Assembly: GCF_003419895.1 (NCBI RefSeq)
Contig: NZ_QPMM01000012.1
Coordinates: 265,018-329,017 of the forward strand
From: Chitinophaga silvatica
Lineage (GTDB): Bacteria > Bacteroidota > Bacteroidia > Chitinophagales > Chitinophagaceae
Length of the DNA: 64,000 nucleotides
Direction of reading: 5' to 3'
Positions 15,743 through 24,610 of this stretch are shown here, in pieces. The notes under the pieces are model-generated. The model did no database searches. It was not told the origin of the DNA and saw nothing but the letters and a program-made list of their open reading frames with translations. The position numbers were made by a program, and so were the translations under genes. Positions within the stretch are counted from its first letter, which is position 1, and each line of letters begins with the position of its first letter.

Positions 15743-17428
15743 CTACCAGAAAACAGTATATAAAGCAATCAGGATTCCTGTGATCAGCAATGCGCCAACA
15801 GTGAAACCAAGATTGGGTTTAAACATACCGGCATCGATAGCCAGACCTTTAGGATTGTTAACACTTGCTTTATCTGATACGGAAATGATTACCATTCCCA
15901 GTACACAAATCACAAACACAATACCCATACGATCTATAAACGGAATTTCATACAATTTGCTATCACCGTTAAGCGCGCTGAATCCGATCTGAGACAATGG
16001 CTGAAGATCTACCCAATTCGGCAGAAATTTCAGCGCAAATGACATCAGCAAACCTCCGATCATCGCAAACATAGCTGCACTGGAGGTAGTACGTTTCCAG
16101 AAGAAGCCCAGCGCAAACATGGCAAATACACCAGGAGATACAAAGCCGGTATATTCCTGAATGAACTGGAAACCACCTTTTTTGTCGATACCCAGGAAGT
16201 TGGAGATCACAATTGCAATTACCATTGTGATAACTACGACTGCACGACCTACTCCTACGATCTTTTTCTCGTCGGCATCTTTATTATAGATTTTCTTATA
16301 GATATCTAAAGAGAAAATAGTAGAAATACTATTTGCTTTACCGGCCAAAGAGGCCACTACGGCAGCGGTAAGAGCTGCAAAAGCTAGTCCTTTCAGTCCT
16401 GCCGGTAAAAGATTCAGTAATACCGGGTAAGCATTATCAGGATTTAGCGCATCTCCTTTGGTCATCGCTCTACCAAAATCATCGAAATTATTTGAATACA
16501 GTACATAAGCTGCAATACCAGGTAATACAACGATGATAGGCATCAGGAGTTTCAGGAAACCAGCAAACAGTAATCCACTGCGCGCAGTTTTTAAGTCGGC
16601 ACCCAAAGCACGTTGAGTAATGTATTGGTTACATCCCCAATAGTTCAGGTTTACGATCCACATCCCACCGATCAATACACTCAATCCGGGTAAATCGAGA
16701 TAATGAGGATTGTCTTTCTTTAAGATCATGTGGAAATGATCACCTGCATGTTCTGTCATTAAAGAGAAACCTTTAAGAACTCCCGTGGTACCGAAATGGG
16801 AAGATACCAGTTCAAGTGCCAGGTAAGTGGTAGCTAAGCCACCCAGAATCAGGAAGAATACCTGAATAACATCTGTATATCCAATAACCTTCATACCTCC
16901 CAATGTGATGAGGATAGCAAAAAATGCCAGCATAATCATACAGAGATAGAAGTCGAGCCCGGAAATAGTAGATACCGCCAGTGCTCCCAGGAAGAGGATA
17001 GAAGTTAGATTTACCACAACATACAGGAGTAACCAGAAAACGGCCATGATAGTGGCTACTGTTTGGTTATACCTGCGCTCCAGGAACTGGGGCATTGTAT
17101 AAATCTTGTTTTTCAGATAGATGGGCAGAAAAAATACAGCAACAACAATGAGAGTAGCAGCAGCCATCCATTCGTAGGTAGAAATAGCCAGACCCATGCT
17201 AAATCCGCTTCCCGACATTCCGATAAACTGCTCAGCAGAGATATTGGAAGCAATCAAAGAAGCACCGATAGCCCACCAGGTAAGGGAACCTTCCGCCAGG
17301 AAAAAGTCTTTCGAATCAGTTGTCGCCTTTTTCTTCTTGTGATAGATATAGTAACCATAACCGGCTACTATTACAAAGTATACCAGGAATACCAGGTAAT
17401 CTAAGATGTGTAAGGATTTTGTTTGCAT
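15743..17428 (-). CDS. Sodium:solute symporter (SSS family), probable xylose transporter
   Basis: An inner-membrane symporter of about 561 residues with roughly 14 hydrophobic segments, starting at YLVFLVYFVIVAGYGYYIY. SSS/SGLT-type signatures include WWAIGASLIASNISAEQFIGMSGSGF near 50-75, GGMKVIGYTDVIQ near 175 and PIIVVLPGIAAYVL. The ATG at 17428 is preferred to the TTG three codons upstream. Its position ahead of xylB and xylA argues that the cargo is D-xylose or a related sugar moved with Na+. The 104-base gap to xylB shows no terminator, so cotranscription is likely. Confidence 0.88.
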   Translation of the reverse strand: MQTKSLHILDYLVFLVYFVIVAGYGYYIYHKKKKATTDSKDFFLAEGSLTWWAIGASLIASNISAEQFIGMSGSGFSMGLAISTYEWMAAATLIVVAVFFLPIYLKNKIYTMPQFLERRYNQTVATIMAVFWLLLYVVVNLTSILFLGALAVSTISGLDFYLCMIMLAFFAILITLGGMKVIGYTDVIQVFFLILGGLATTYLALELVSSHFGTTGVLKGFSLMTEHAGDHFHMILKKDNPHYLDLPGLSVLIGGMWIVNLNYWGCNQYITQRALGADLKTARSGLLFAGFLKLLMPIIVVLPGIAAYVLYSNNFDDFGRAMTKGDALNPDNAYPVLLNLLPAGLKGLAFAALTAAVVASLAGKANSISTIFSLDIYKKIYNKDADEKKIVGVGRAVVVITMVIAIVISNFLGIDKKGGFQFIQEYTGFVSPGVFAMFALGFFWKRTTSSAAMFAMIGGLLMSFALKFLPNWVDLQPLSQIGFSALNGDSKLYEIPFIDRMGIVFVICVLGMVIISVSDKASVNNPKGLAIDAGMFKPNLGFTVGALLITGILIALYTVFW

Positions 17429-17437
17429 AACGTTCAA

Positions 17438-17766
17438 ACGTGGTTATAAAAATTTTGGCGGATCAATATACGAATAAATGTAAAAAATACGCTTTCAAAG
17501 GAATAATTTAGATCTTAATGGCATCGGTAATCCAGCGGATCAAAACTATATATTTAAATAACATATCATAATCTATTAATTAAAATAGAAACAAATAGTA
17601 CCCTTTTAATAGACAAAAGGTACCTATACAGTCATAAAAAATCTATTTTAGTAGTTGCCGTTAGCCCTGTGTGCGGAGGTTAGTGGGTATCTACCAAATG
17701 CCTTATCGTGGAAATAAAAAATAAATATATGGCACAGAATTGCACCATGCAAGTATTTGGAAAAAA
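17438..17766. promoter_or_regulatory. Upstream region of the xylose set with an inverted repeat
   Basis: No gene was seen in these roughly 330 bases. A 9-10 bp inverted repeat, GTACCCTTTT / AAAAGGTAC (17598-17622, one unpaired C), lies about 170 bases before the symporter start and could be an operator or a transcript end. There is no T-tract typical of a terminator. I found no exact TAnnTTTG promoter; TACCTTTTG and TACTATTTG occur here with one extra base of spacing. Confidence 0.35.
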
Positions 17767-18906
17767 TTAACTGTTAAACGTCATGCCGGCAATCATTTCT
17801 CCCACCTTTGACCCGATGGCTACTCCCATTCCGCCCATTCTAACACCAACGATTACATTATCGGAATAGTGGTGAATAAGTGGTTGTTTGGTTTCACCAA
17901 AAGCCATTATGCCCGTCCACCTGTCGGCAATTGAAAAATTACGGCCCGGGAGAATTACTGTTTGTAGCAGGTGGTTTAACTCTTGTTGAATACGGTCGTT
18001 AAATCTGAATTCAGTGGAAGTTTCCCCTTCAAAATCCAATTGCCGCCCTCCTCCAAAAAGCACCCGGCCATCTATTTCCCTGAAGTAATAATACCCTTCC
18101 TCCATATGAAATACTCCTTTAAAAGGCAGATCAGGAATAGGATCAGTAATCAAAACTTGACCTCTTCCCGGCACAAGTGGTTCACTTGGGAGCAATTTTC
18201 GGGTAAATGCATTAGTACAAACCAGTACTTTCTTAGCAGAAAAAACAATTTCCTCTCTCATCAGGGCATCGTGAACAGCTACGCCTACACTGGTATTATA
18301 ATCATTAATTTCAGTTACCTCACAACCTGTTTTAATCTCAATACCATTTCTAAGAGCCAGGTTAATCAGCGCCTTCATCATCTTGCCGGTATGAAGTTCA
18401 CCTTCAAAATTATTGCTGATTAAGGCACTCACAGCTGGTTTATGAAACCCGAAAGAATCTATCAGGTAATCTACCCTGGTAAAGGCAGGCTGTCCGTCGA
18501 AAAGCTCATTTAATAATACGTTGACGGCCGATAACTGTTCCAGTGCTCCTTCCTCTTTTGTACCTATTAATTCGAAGCTACCATTTTCCTTATAGCCAAT
18601 ATTTTCATCACCTAATCGGCTTCTTAGTAACTGAAGCCCGGTTCTCCTTAAGTTTACCAGCTCCACAACCTGGGCAGGAGGCATTGTTTTCAAGTCTGCC
18701 AGGATTTCTGTGAGGCTACCAATACAGGCAAAACCAGCATTCTTTGTGCTGGCACCGGTAGGCAACATCCCTCTTTCCAAAACCAGTACACTACTTTGAG
18801 GTGCAAGGGTCTTCAAACTTAAAGCAGCAGATAACCCAACAATTCCGCTCCCTATAATGATATAATCGTAGTGTAAAAAGCTCGACTTCTCCCAATAACT
18901 GAGCAT
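17767..18906 (-). CDS. FAD-dependent oxidoreductase (DAO family)
   Basis: A 379-residue flavoprotein of the glycine/D-amino-acid oxidase type. The dinucleotide-binding motif DYIIIGSGIVGLSAALSL is at about residues 14-31, ending in the acidic LVLERG. Further family features are TKNAGFACIGS near 54-64, a second FAD-contact CTNAFTRKL near 225, and a C-terminal GVRMGGMGVAIGSKVGEMIAG. No signal peptide is seen. It oxidises an amine or amino acid, or a related substrate, which cannot be named. It lies nine bases after a short-chain dehydrogenase gene, so the two may act on the same substrate. Confidence 0.82.
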   Translation of the reverse strand: MLSYWEKSSFLHYDYIIIGSGIVGLSAALSLKTLAPQSSVLVLERGMLPTGASTKNAGFACIGSLTEILADLKTMPPAQVVELVNLRRTGLQLLRSRLGDENIGYKENGSFELIGTKEEGALEQLSAVNVLLNELFDGQPAFTRVDYLIDSFGFHKPAVSALISNNFEGELHTGKMMKALINLALRNGIEIKTGCEVTEINDYNTSVGVAVHDALMREEIVFSAKKVLVCTNAFTRKLLPSEPLVPGRGQVLITDPIPDLPFKGVFHMEEGYYYFREIDGRVLFGGGRQLDFEGETSTEFRFNDRIQQELNHLLQTVILPGRNFSIADRWTGIMAFGETKQPLIHHYSDNVIVGVRMGGMGVAIGSKVGEMIAGMTFNS

Positions 18907-18915
18907 AAGTTAAAA

Positions 18916-19716
18916 TTAAACTGATCCTACAGAGCCACCGTCAACTCTGAATATTGCGCCTGTAATAAATGATGCTTTTTCAGAAGCCAGGAAAGCAACG
19001 AGACTACCTACTTCCTCCGGAGTTCCGGGTCTGCCCAATACCTGATATGGTCTGTTCTCTTTCAGAAATGCTTTGGCAGCTTCCCGAAGCGATATTCCTT
19101 TCTCTTTGGCAATTCCTTCGAGCATATCATCTACCAAAGGGGTTTTAATAAAAGCCGGAGAAACAGTATTTACAAGGATATTATCCTTTCCATAGTTTTC
19201 GGCTAATGTTTTGGAATAGCTATTCAGGGCGGCTTTAGTAGCGTTGTAATGCCCCATATTCGGATCGGGTTGCTCACCATTTTCAGATGAGATATTGATA
19301 ATTCTACCCCCACCCTGCTTTTTCAAATGAGGAATCACCATGCTTGTAAGAGCTACCAGTCCGAAGAAATTCACGTCAAAGATATTCCGCCACTGTTGCA
19401 GGGATATGGTTTCCAATGGACCGAAAGCATCGATCCCGCCGGCATTGTTGACCAGGATATCGATATGTCCATAACGGCTAATTGTTTCATGCACCAGCGC
19501 TTCCAGATCACTTTCCTTGGTCATATCGGCAGCAATAGCTGTTACTTCAACTTCGTGTAGTCGTAAGGTTGCCGCGGTATCTTCCAGTTCATCGATATTG
19601 CGTGCAGAAATAACCACTTTTGCGCCTTCCTTTGCCAATGCTTCAGCAATGCCTCTTCCGATGCCTTTACTGCCACCGGTTACGATAGCTACCTTATTTG
19701 TGAGATTTAGTTCCAT
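18916..19716 (-). CDS. Short-chain dehydrogenase/reductase (SDR)
   Basis: A classical SDR of 266 residues: cofactor motif TGGSKGIG at about 14-21, NNAGG near 90-94, catalytic Ser in RIINISSENG near 140-149, and Tyr-x-x-x-Lys in YNATKAAL near 160. The C-terminus FITGAIFRVDGGS is typical. An acidic residue is not obvious after the glycine loop (SARNIDEL), which hints at NADP(H). The substrate is unknown. It is the first gene of a two-gene unit with the FAD oxidoreductase and is divergent from the XRE-ImmA gene. Confidence 0.88.
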   Translation of the reverse strand: MELNLTNKVAIVTGGSKGIGRGIAEALAKEGAKVVISARNIDELEDTAATLRLHEVEVTAIAADMTKESDLEALVHETISRYGHIDILVNNAGGIDAFGPLETISLQQWRNIFDVNFFGLVALTSMVIPHLKKQGGGRIINISSENGEQPDPNMGHYNATKAALNSYSKTLAENYGKDNILVNTVSPAFIKTPLVDDMLEGIAKEKGISLREAAKAFLKENRPYQVLGRPGTPEEVGSLVAFLASEKASFITGAIFRVDGGSVGSV

Positions 19717-19871
19717 GGTTTCAAGAATTACGGTTTAAGGTAGGAATTTTCTGCAGGGTAACAAACAGGCAGATGGATGAACTTCTTAATAATGGTTTAC
19801 AAAAATGTCAATTATTAATAAATTTGTCAACTAAAAAATGTTATATTTATATTATAAATATTGAAATAAGG

Positions 19872-20933
19872 ATGGAGATAAAAGAAGTATTTGCAGAACG
19901 CTTAAAATCGGCTCGCCTAATGAATGGTTATTCCTTACAGAAATTGGCGGATGCTATGGGAAACAGGTTAACCCGCCAGGCATTACATCGCTACGAGAAA
20001 GGAGAAGTTATTCCTGATGCAGAAAAGATTAATGCATTAAGCAAAGCTTTGAATGTGAGTGCAGATTATTTTTTCAGAACTACCAAAGTTGAGCTAAGCG
20101 ATATTGAATATAGGAAACTAAACAAGATGCCACAAAAAGAAGTGGCTGTTATCCATGAAAAAACCAGGGAATATCTTTCCCGGTTTTTGGAATTGGAGGA
20201 AATTTTGGGGGTGGATGGCAAATTTAATAACCCATTGGCTGCAACCCCTGTTACATCATCATATACAGAGGTTAATAAGGCAGCAACCCTTCTAAGAGAA
20301 AAATGGGGATTGGGTAAAGTTTCAATTTGCAATGTTGTTGAGTTGCTGGAAGACAAAAATATAAAAGTTCTCAAACTGGCTATAGATGAAAATATAGATG
20401 GCCTTCAAACCTATGTAAATGGTTCTATTCCTGTTATTGCATATAATACAAAAAAGGGTGCGAAGTCCGACAGAATAAGATTTACATTACTTCATGAGTT
20501 AGCACATCTTTTGTTAAAATTTGATAAAACAGGTAAACAGAAGGAAATCTTATGCCATCAATTTGCGGGAGCTATGCTGCTACCCGATGAAACCATTAAA
20601 GCTGAATTAGGTTCTCATCGCAATAAACTTAGTATTCTGGAACTGGGAAATATTAAACAGCAATATGGAATTTCTATACAGGCGATAATAATGAGGGCCA
20701 ATGATTGTGGAATTATTAATGATCATTATACCAAACAGTTTTTCTTTTTTTTAAAACAAATGAATTGGAAAATTGATGAACCTATAGAATATGAAGGCAT
20801 TGAAGAAAGTAGTCGTTTTGAGCAATTACTGTTCAGAGCTTTAGTAGAAGGGCAAATATCAATATCTAAAGCGGCAGCTTTATGTAATCAATCCTTAGCG
20901 GAATTTAAAAAAATGTATGGCCCTTTGATCTAA
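19872..20933 (+). CDS. XRE helix-turn-helix / ImmA-IrrE metallopeptidase protein
   Basis: A 353-residue regulator. Residues 7-66 form an XRE-type helix-turn-helix (LKSARLMNGYSLQKLADAMG, RQALHRYEKG, LNVSADYFF). Residues 130-250 are an ImmA/IrrE (COG2856) peptidase with HELAH at 208-212 and a likely third zinc ligand, Glu225, in the KEILCHQFAGAMLLP block. The C-terminal helices end ISISKAAALCNQSLAEFKKMYG, as is usual in this family. The start is ATG at 19872; an upstream in-frame extension is A/T-rich and not protein-like. In many genomes such proteins precede a toxin-like gene. Here the next gene is a decayed PIN-domain gene, consistent with an old toxin-antitoxin pair. Confidence 0.88.
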   Translation: MEIKEVFAERLKSARLMNGYSLQKLADAMGNRLTRQALHRYEKGEVIPDAEKINALSKALNVSADYFFRTTKVELSDIEYRKLNKMPQKEVAVIHEKTREYLSRFLELEEILGVDGKFNNPLAATPVTSSYTEVNKAATLLREKWGLGKVSICNVVELLEDKNIKVLKLAIDENIDGLQTYVNGSIPVIAYNTKKGAKSDRIRFTLLHELAHLLLKFDKTGKQKEILCHQFAGAMLLPDETIKAELGSHRNKLSILELGNIKQQYGISIQAIIMRANDCGIINDHYTKQFFFFLKQMNWKIDEPIEYEGIEESSRFEQLLFRALVEGQISISKAAALCNQSLAEFKKMYGPLI

Positions 20934-20967
20934 ATTCAAAAAGTTAACCCACCATATCTGTTCGAGA

Positions 20968-21506
20968 ATGAAAATCAAAATTGCTATTACGGATGCTTGC
21001 ATCTTTATAGATCTTTTTGATCTAAATCTGATTACACCGTTTTTCAATCTTGAAATTGAAATTCATACAACCTCTGCTGTATATTTTGAGCTGTATTCGG
21101 AACAGTAAAATATTTTGAAAGCCTATCAAAAAACAGACAGGCTTTCAATTCATATTCTTAGTGAGCAAGACTTTCTTGAAATTCATTCAACATCCTATCC
21201 TAAATCGTTATCTGAAACAGACAAATCTGTACTATTTGTTGCAAACAAACTAAATGCTTCTATCTTAAGTAGTGATAAAGTAGTTCGTAATTATGCAAAA
21301 ATAATAATATTGAATATCATGGAATGATCTGGATCTTTGATAAAATGGTAGAAGCAAACTTCCTATCAGGAAGGGATGCGACTCAGAAACTAAATCAACT
21401 TATTGCAACAAACTTCACATTTCGTAACAATCAGCAACTACTAGAAGAAATTCAAAAACGATTAGAATATTGGTATAAATCACATCTAATTACACCAGAT
21501 AACTAA
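20968..21506 (+). pseudogene. PIN-domain protein, inactivated by a stop and a frameshift
   Basis: From ATG 20968 the frame reads MKIKIAITDACIFIDLFDL with the first PIN acidic residue (Asp9), then VYFELYSEQ with the second acidic site (Glu43), and then an in-frame TAA at about 21106. The same frame continues protein-like (ILKAYQKTDRLSIHILSEQ... TDKSVLFVANKLNASILSSDKVVRNYAK) with the later PIN acidic residues, then ends at TGA 21327. A second frame from 21324 (MIWIFDKMVEANFLSGRDATQ... LEEIQKRLEYW) gives the usual C-terminus. Restoring a CAA codon and one base before CATGGAATG rebuilds a single protein of about 175-180 residues. The end overlaps the convergent ilvA by 17 bases. Confidence 0.78.
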
Positions 21507-22746
21507 ACAGATTATCGTCTCTATTGATCTCAGTAAATTGAAAATTATATTTTTTAAGGTTATTGATCAGCTTATGGTAATCTTCTCTGTACTTTAATTC
21601 AATCCCTACCAGCGCGGGTCCTATCTCTTTATTATGTTTCTGCATATATTCGAACCTGGTGATATCATCGTTAGGTCCGAGTATATGATTTACAAATTCT
21701 TTCAGAGCGCCTGGTCGTTGTGCAAATCGTACAATAAAGTAATGTTTTAAGCCTTCGTAGAGTAAAGAGCGTTCTTTGATCTCCTGCATTCTGTCGATAT
21801 CATTATTGCTACCACTTACAACGCAAACAACTTTTTTACCCTTAATCTGTTCGGCATAATCGTCGAGCACGGCTATTGATAAAGCGCCAGCAGGTTCTAC
21901 GACAATAGCATCTTCATTATATAATCTGAGTATTGTTGAACATACCCTGCCTTCAGGTACTAAATGCATTGCATGCAGTACTTCCTTACAGATCTGAAAA
22001 TTGAGTTTACCTACTGTTTTAACAGCTGCGCCATCTACAAAGCGTTCTATTTCCGAGAGGGTAACGGGTTCGCCAACTTCCAGGGCTTTTGTCATAGAAG
22101 GAGCACCTTCGGGTTCCACTCCAATAATTTTTGTATTAGGGCTATAGGTCTGAAAATAGGTACCTACCCCTGATGCCAGTCCCCCGCCTCCTACCGGAAC
22201 GAATATATAGTCGATTCCTGGCAGGTCTTCCAGTATTTCTACGGCCACAGTACCTTGTCCTTCGATGATTTTTTCATTATCGAAAGGAGGGATGAAGGTC
22301 ATGTTATTAGCTTGGGTAAAAGTTTGCGCTTCAGCGGCACAATCATCGAAAGTATCGCCAACAAGGCGAATTTCGATATTGCTTCCGCCAAACATATTAA
22401 CCTGATTAACTTTTTGCTTTGGTGTGATAACCGGCATGAATACAACGCCTTTGATATTCAGAGCTTTGCAGGCATAAGCGAAGCCCTGGGCATGATTACC
22501 GGCACTGGCACAGGTAACACCTTTGGCCAGTACATCGGTAGATAAACTGCTGATAAGATTATAGGCTCCACGGAGTTTATAGGAGCGAACAATCTGCATA
22601 TCTTCTCTTTTCAGATATACTTGGCAATTATACCTTCTGGAGAGGTTTGCATTATATGTTAATGGGGTTCGGTTTACGACGGGTTTCAATTTGACCGCCG
22701 CATCGAGTATATTCAAAGAATTGACACCGTTCTTCACTTGAGACAT
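21490..22746 (-). CDS. ilvA: Threonine dehydratase (biosynthetic)
   Basis: Deaminates threonine to 2-oxobutyrate, the entry step to isoleucine, using PLP. The 418-residue protein has the fold-type II lysine motif LKREDMQIVRSYKLRGAYN near 50-68, SAGNHAQGFAYACK near 95, the PLP phosphate loop VPVGGGGLASGVG near 180, and SGSNND near 300. The last 80 residues form one ACT-like regulatory domain (YFIVRFAQRPGALKEFVNHILGPNDDITRFEY), as in the short IlvA form. It is the last gene of the ilv set, 165 bases after ilvC. Its 3' end overlaps the broken PIN gene on the other strand. Confidence 0.95.
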   Translation of the reverse strand: MSQVKNGVNSLNILDAAVKLKPVVNRTPLTYNANLSRRYNCQVYLKREDMQIVRSYKLRGAYNLISSLSTDVLAKGVTCASAGNHAQGFAYACKALNIKGVVFMPVITPKQKVNQVNMFGGSNIEIRLVGDTFDDCAAEAQTFTQANNMTFIPPFDNEKIIEGQGTVAVEILEDLPGIDYIFVPVGGGGLASGVGTYFQTYSPNTKIIGVEPEGAPSMTKALEVGEPVTLSEIERFVDGAAVKTVGKLNFQICKEVLHAMHLVPEGRVCSTILRLYNEDAIVVEPAGALSIAVLDDYAEQIKGKKVVCVVSGSNNDIDRMQEIKERSLLYEGLKHYFIVRFAQRPGALKEFVNHILGPNDDITRFEYMQKHNKEIGPALVGIELKYREDYHKLINNLKKYNFQFTEINRDDNLFSYLV

Positions 22747-22910
22747 AACATCAATTTAAAAAACAAATGGCCATTCTATTCCGAATTACCGAAAAGATTG
22801 ACAGGAGCATTTACTAATACAGCACTAAAGCTAATACTAATAAATCCTCTAGCCAATAATTTCAATAATTCGGAAATGAATAGCCATTGTAACTATTACT
22901 GTTAAATTAA

Positions 22911-23954
22911 TTAAGCGTTAGGGCGCAGTTTACGTACTGCAGCACCAGCTTGCCACATTTCGCTTTCGCGAAGTTCTTTCAGTTCTTCGTTCAGCTTTTC
23001 GCGATAGTCGGCAGTGCTGTTTGAAGAGATAGAACGAGCAGCTTCATGACCTGCAGCAACACTTGCATACAATTCATCAAATACTGGTTGGGTAGCAGTT
23101 TTAAATTTCTTCCACCAGTCTAAAGCTCCGCGTTGAGCAGTAGTAGAGCAGTTTGCATACATCCAGTCCATACCATTTTCTGCAACCAGTGGCATGAGAG
23201 ACTGAGTAAGTTCTTCTACTGTTTCGTTGAAAGCTTCGGAAGGAGAGTGACCATTTTTACGCAGGGTTTCGTACTGAGCTGCGAAGATACCCTGGATACA
23301 GCCCATCAGAGAACCGCGTTCGCCGGTTAAGTCGGAGAATACTTCTTTCTTGAAATCTGTTTCGAACAGGTAACCAGAACCAACACCAATACCTAAAGCT
23401 ACTACGCGTTCTTTAGCGCGGCCAGTTGCATCCTGGAAGATAGCAAAGCTAGAGTTCAGACCCTGACCAGCCAGGAACAGACGACGCAGAGAGGTACCAG
23501 AACCTTTAGGGGCAACCAGAATCACATCTACATCAGCAGGCGGAATAATACCAGTTTGTTCTTTATAAGTAATACCAAAACCGTGAGAGAAGTACAATGC
23601 CTTACCTGGAGTGAGGTGTTGTTTCAGTGTAGGCCATAAAGTAATCTGACCAGCATCTGATAACAGGAATTGAATAATGGTACCTTTTTGTGCAGCTTCT
23701 TCGATGTCGAATAATGTTTCACCAGGAACCCAGCCATCAGCTACTGCTTTATCCCAGGTTTTAGAATTTTTACGTTGTCCAACGATTACATTAAAGCCGT
23801 TGTCTTTCAAGTTCAGTGCCTGACCAGGGCCTTGTACCCCGTATCCAATAACCGCAATCACTTCGTTTTTCAGCACTTCCCTAGCTTTTTCCATAGGGAA
23901 TTCTTCTCTGGTTACTACTTGCTCGAGTACTCCTCCAAAATTGATGGTTGCCAT
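22911..23954 (-). CDS. ilvC: Ketol-acid reductoisomerase
   Basis: Converts acetolactate and acetohydroxybutyrate to the dihydroxy acids with NADPH and Mg2+. The protein is 347 residues from the ATG at 23954 (MATINFGGVLEQVV); nine extra upstream codons are unlikely to be used. The Rossmann motif is VIGYGVQGPGQALNLKDNG near 35-53, with GQRKNSKTW behind it. The metal-site region ETDFKKEVFSDLTGERGSLMG is near 195-215. The length fits a class I enzyme. It lies 80 bases after ilvN in the branched-chain operon. Confidence 0.96.
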   Translation of the reverse strand: MATINFGGVLEQVVTREEFPMEKAREVLKNEVIAVIGYGVQGPGQALNLKDNGFNVIVGQRKNSKTWDKAVADGWVPGETLFDIEEAAQKGTIIQFLLSDAGQITLWPTLKQHLTPGKALYFSHGFGITYKEQTGIIPPADVDVILVAPKGSGTSLRRLFLAGQGLNSSFAIFQDATGRAKERVVALGIGVGSGYLFETDFKKEVFSDLTGERGSLMGCIQGIFAAQYETLRKNGHSPSEAFNETVEELTQSLMPLVAENGMDWMYANCSTTAQRGALDWWKKFKTATQPVFDELYASVAAGHEAARSISSNSTADYREKLNEELKELRESEMWQAGAAVRKLRPNA

Positions 23955-24034
23955 GTGTTGATTTTTTTGCTTTAGCTGCAAACAACCCTGTTAGCAGCGC
24001 GCGTGATTTGAATGAATAATGATTTATAATTTTC

Positions 24035-24571
24035 TTAGCTGATAGCAGCTTCTTTCTTTTGCAGATCTTTAAGATGTTCGTGGAATCGGCGGCTCCATTT
24101 AATGATAGCCACTCTTCCACTCTTTGTATACTCGATGAGTCCATATGGCTCGAGTACTTTGGTGAAATCTAACAGCTCCTGCTGATGACCGGTCTTTTCT
24201 ATTACAAAATATTCAGAAGTAATAGTAAGAATCCTTGCCTGGTTTTCGCGGATCACTCGTTCAATATCTCCCTGCTCCAACGATTTAGTAGATATCTTAT
24301 ACAAAGCGAGCTCCTGATATACTACTTCATCTTCATCATGCACAAAGGCACGGTGAATTTCTATCAGTCTTTCTATTTGTCCGACTACTTTTTCCAGCTT
24401 TTCACGTGTAGACATCACCGTTATTACGAATTTATATACACCAGGTATTTCTGTTTCAGCAGTAGTAAGACTGGTGATATTAATTCCTCTACGGGTAAAA
24501 ATGATGGTGATACGGTTGGTAATACCTATACGATCTTCCGTATATACCGTAACTGTATATTCTTTTTGCAT
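24035..24571 (-). CDS. ilvN: Acetolactate synthase small (regulatory) subunit
   Basis: A 178-residue regulatory partner of IlvB. Residues 3-75 form an ACT domain: YTVTVYTEDRIGITNRITIIFTRRGINITSLTTAETE, with the RGIN motif expected of valine-binding small subunits. Residues 85-170 form the second, activating domain, ending in KSGRVAIIKWSRRF. It follows ilvB by 39 bases and precedes ilvC. Valine sensitivity is typical of the family but was not deducible directly. Confidence 0.93.
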   Translation of the reverse strand: MQKEYTVTVYTEDRIGITNRITIIFTRRGINITSLTTAETEIPGVYKFVITVMSTREKLEKVVGQIERLIEIHRAFVHDEDEVVYQELALYKISTKSLEQGDIERVIRENQARILTITSEYFVIEKTGHQQELLDFTKVLEPYGLIEYTKSGRVAIIKWSRRFHEHLKDLQKKEAAIS

Positions 24572-24610
24572 ATACCTCTGTTGTGAATTTCAAAATGATC
24601 AATAAAGATT

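Noticed and set aside
19773..19871. 33-codon N-terminal extension of the XRE-ImmA protein
   Set aside because: It is A/T-rich, hydrophobic and not protein-like. XRE domains normally begin within ten residues of the start, as from ATG 19872.
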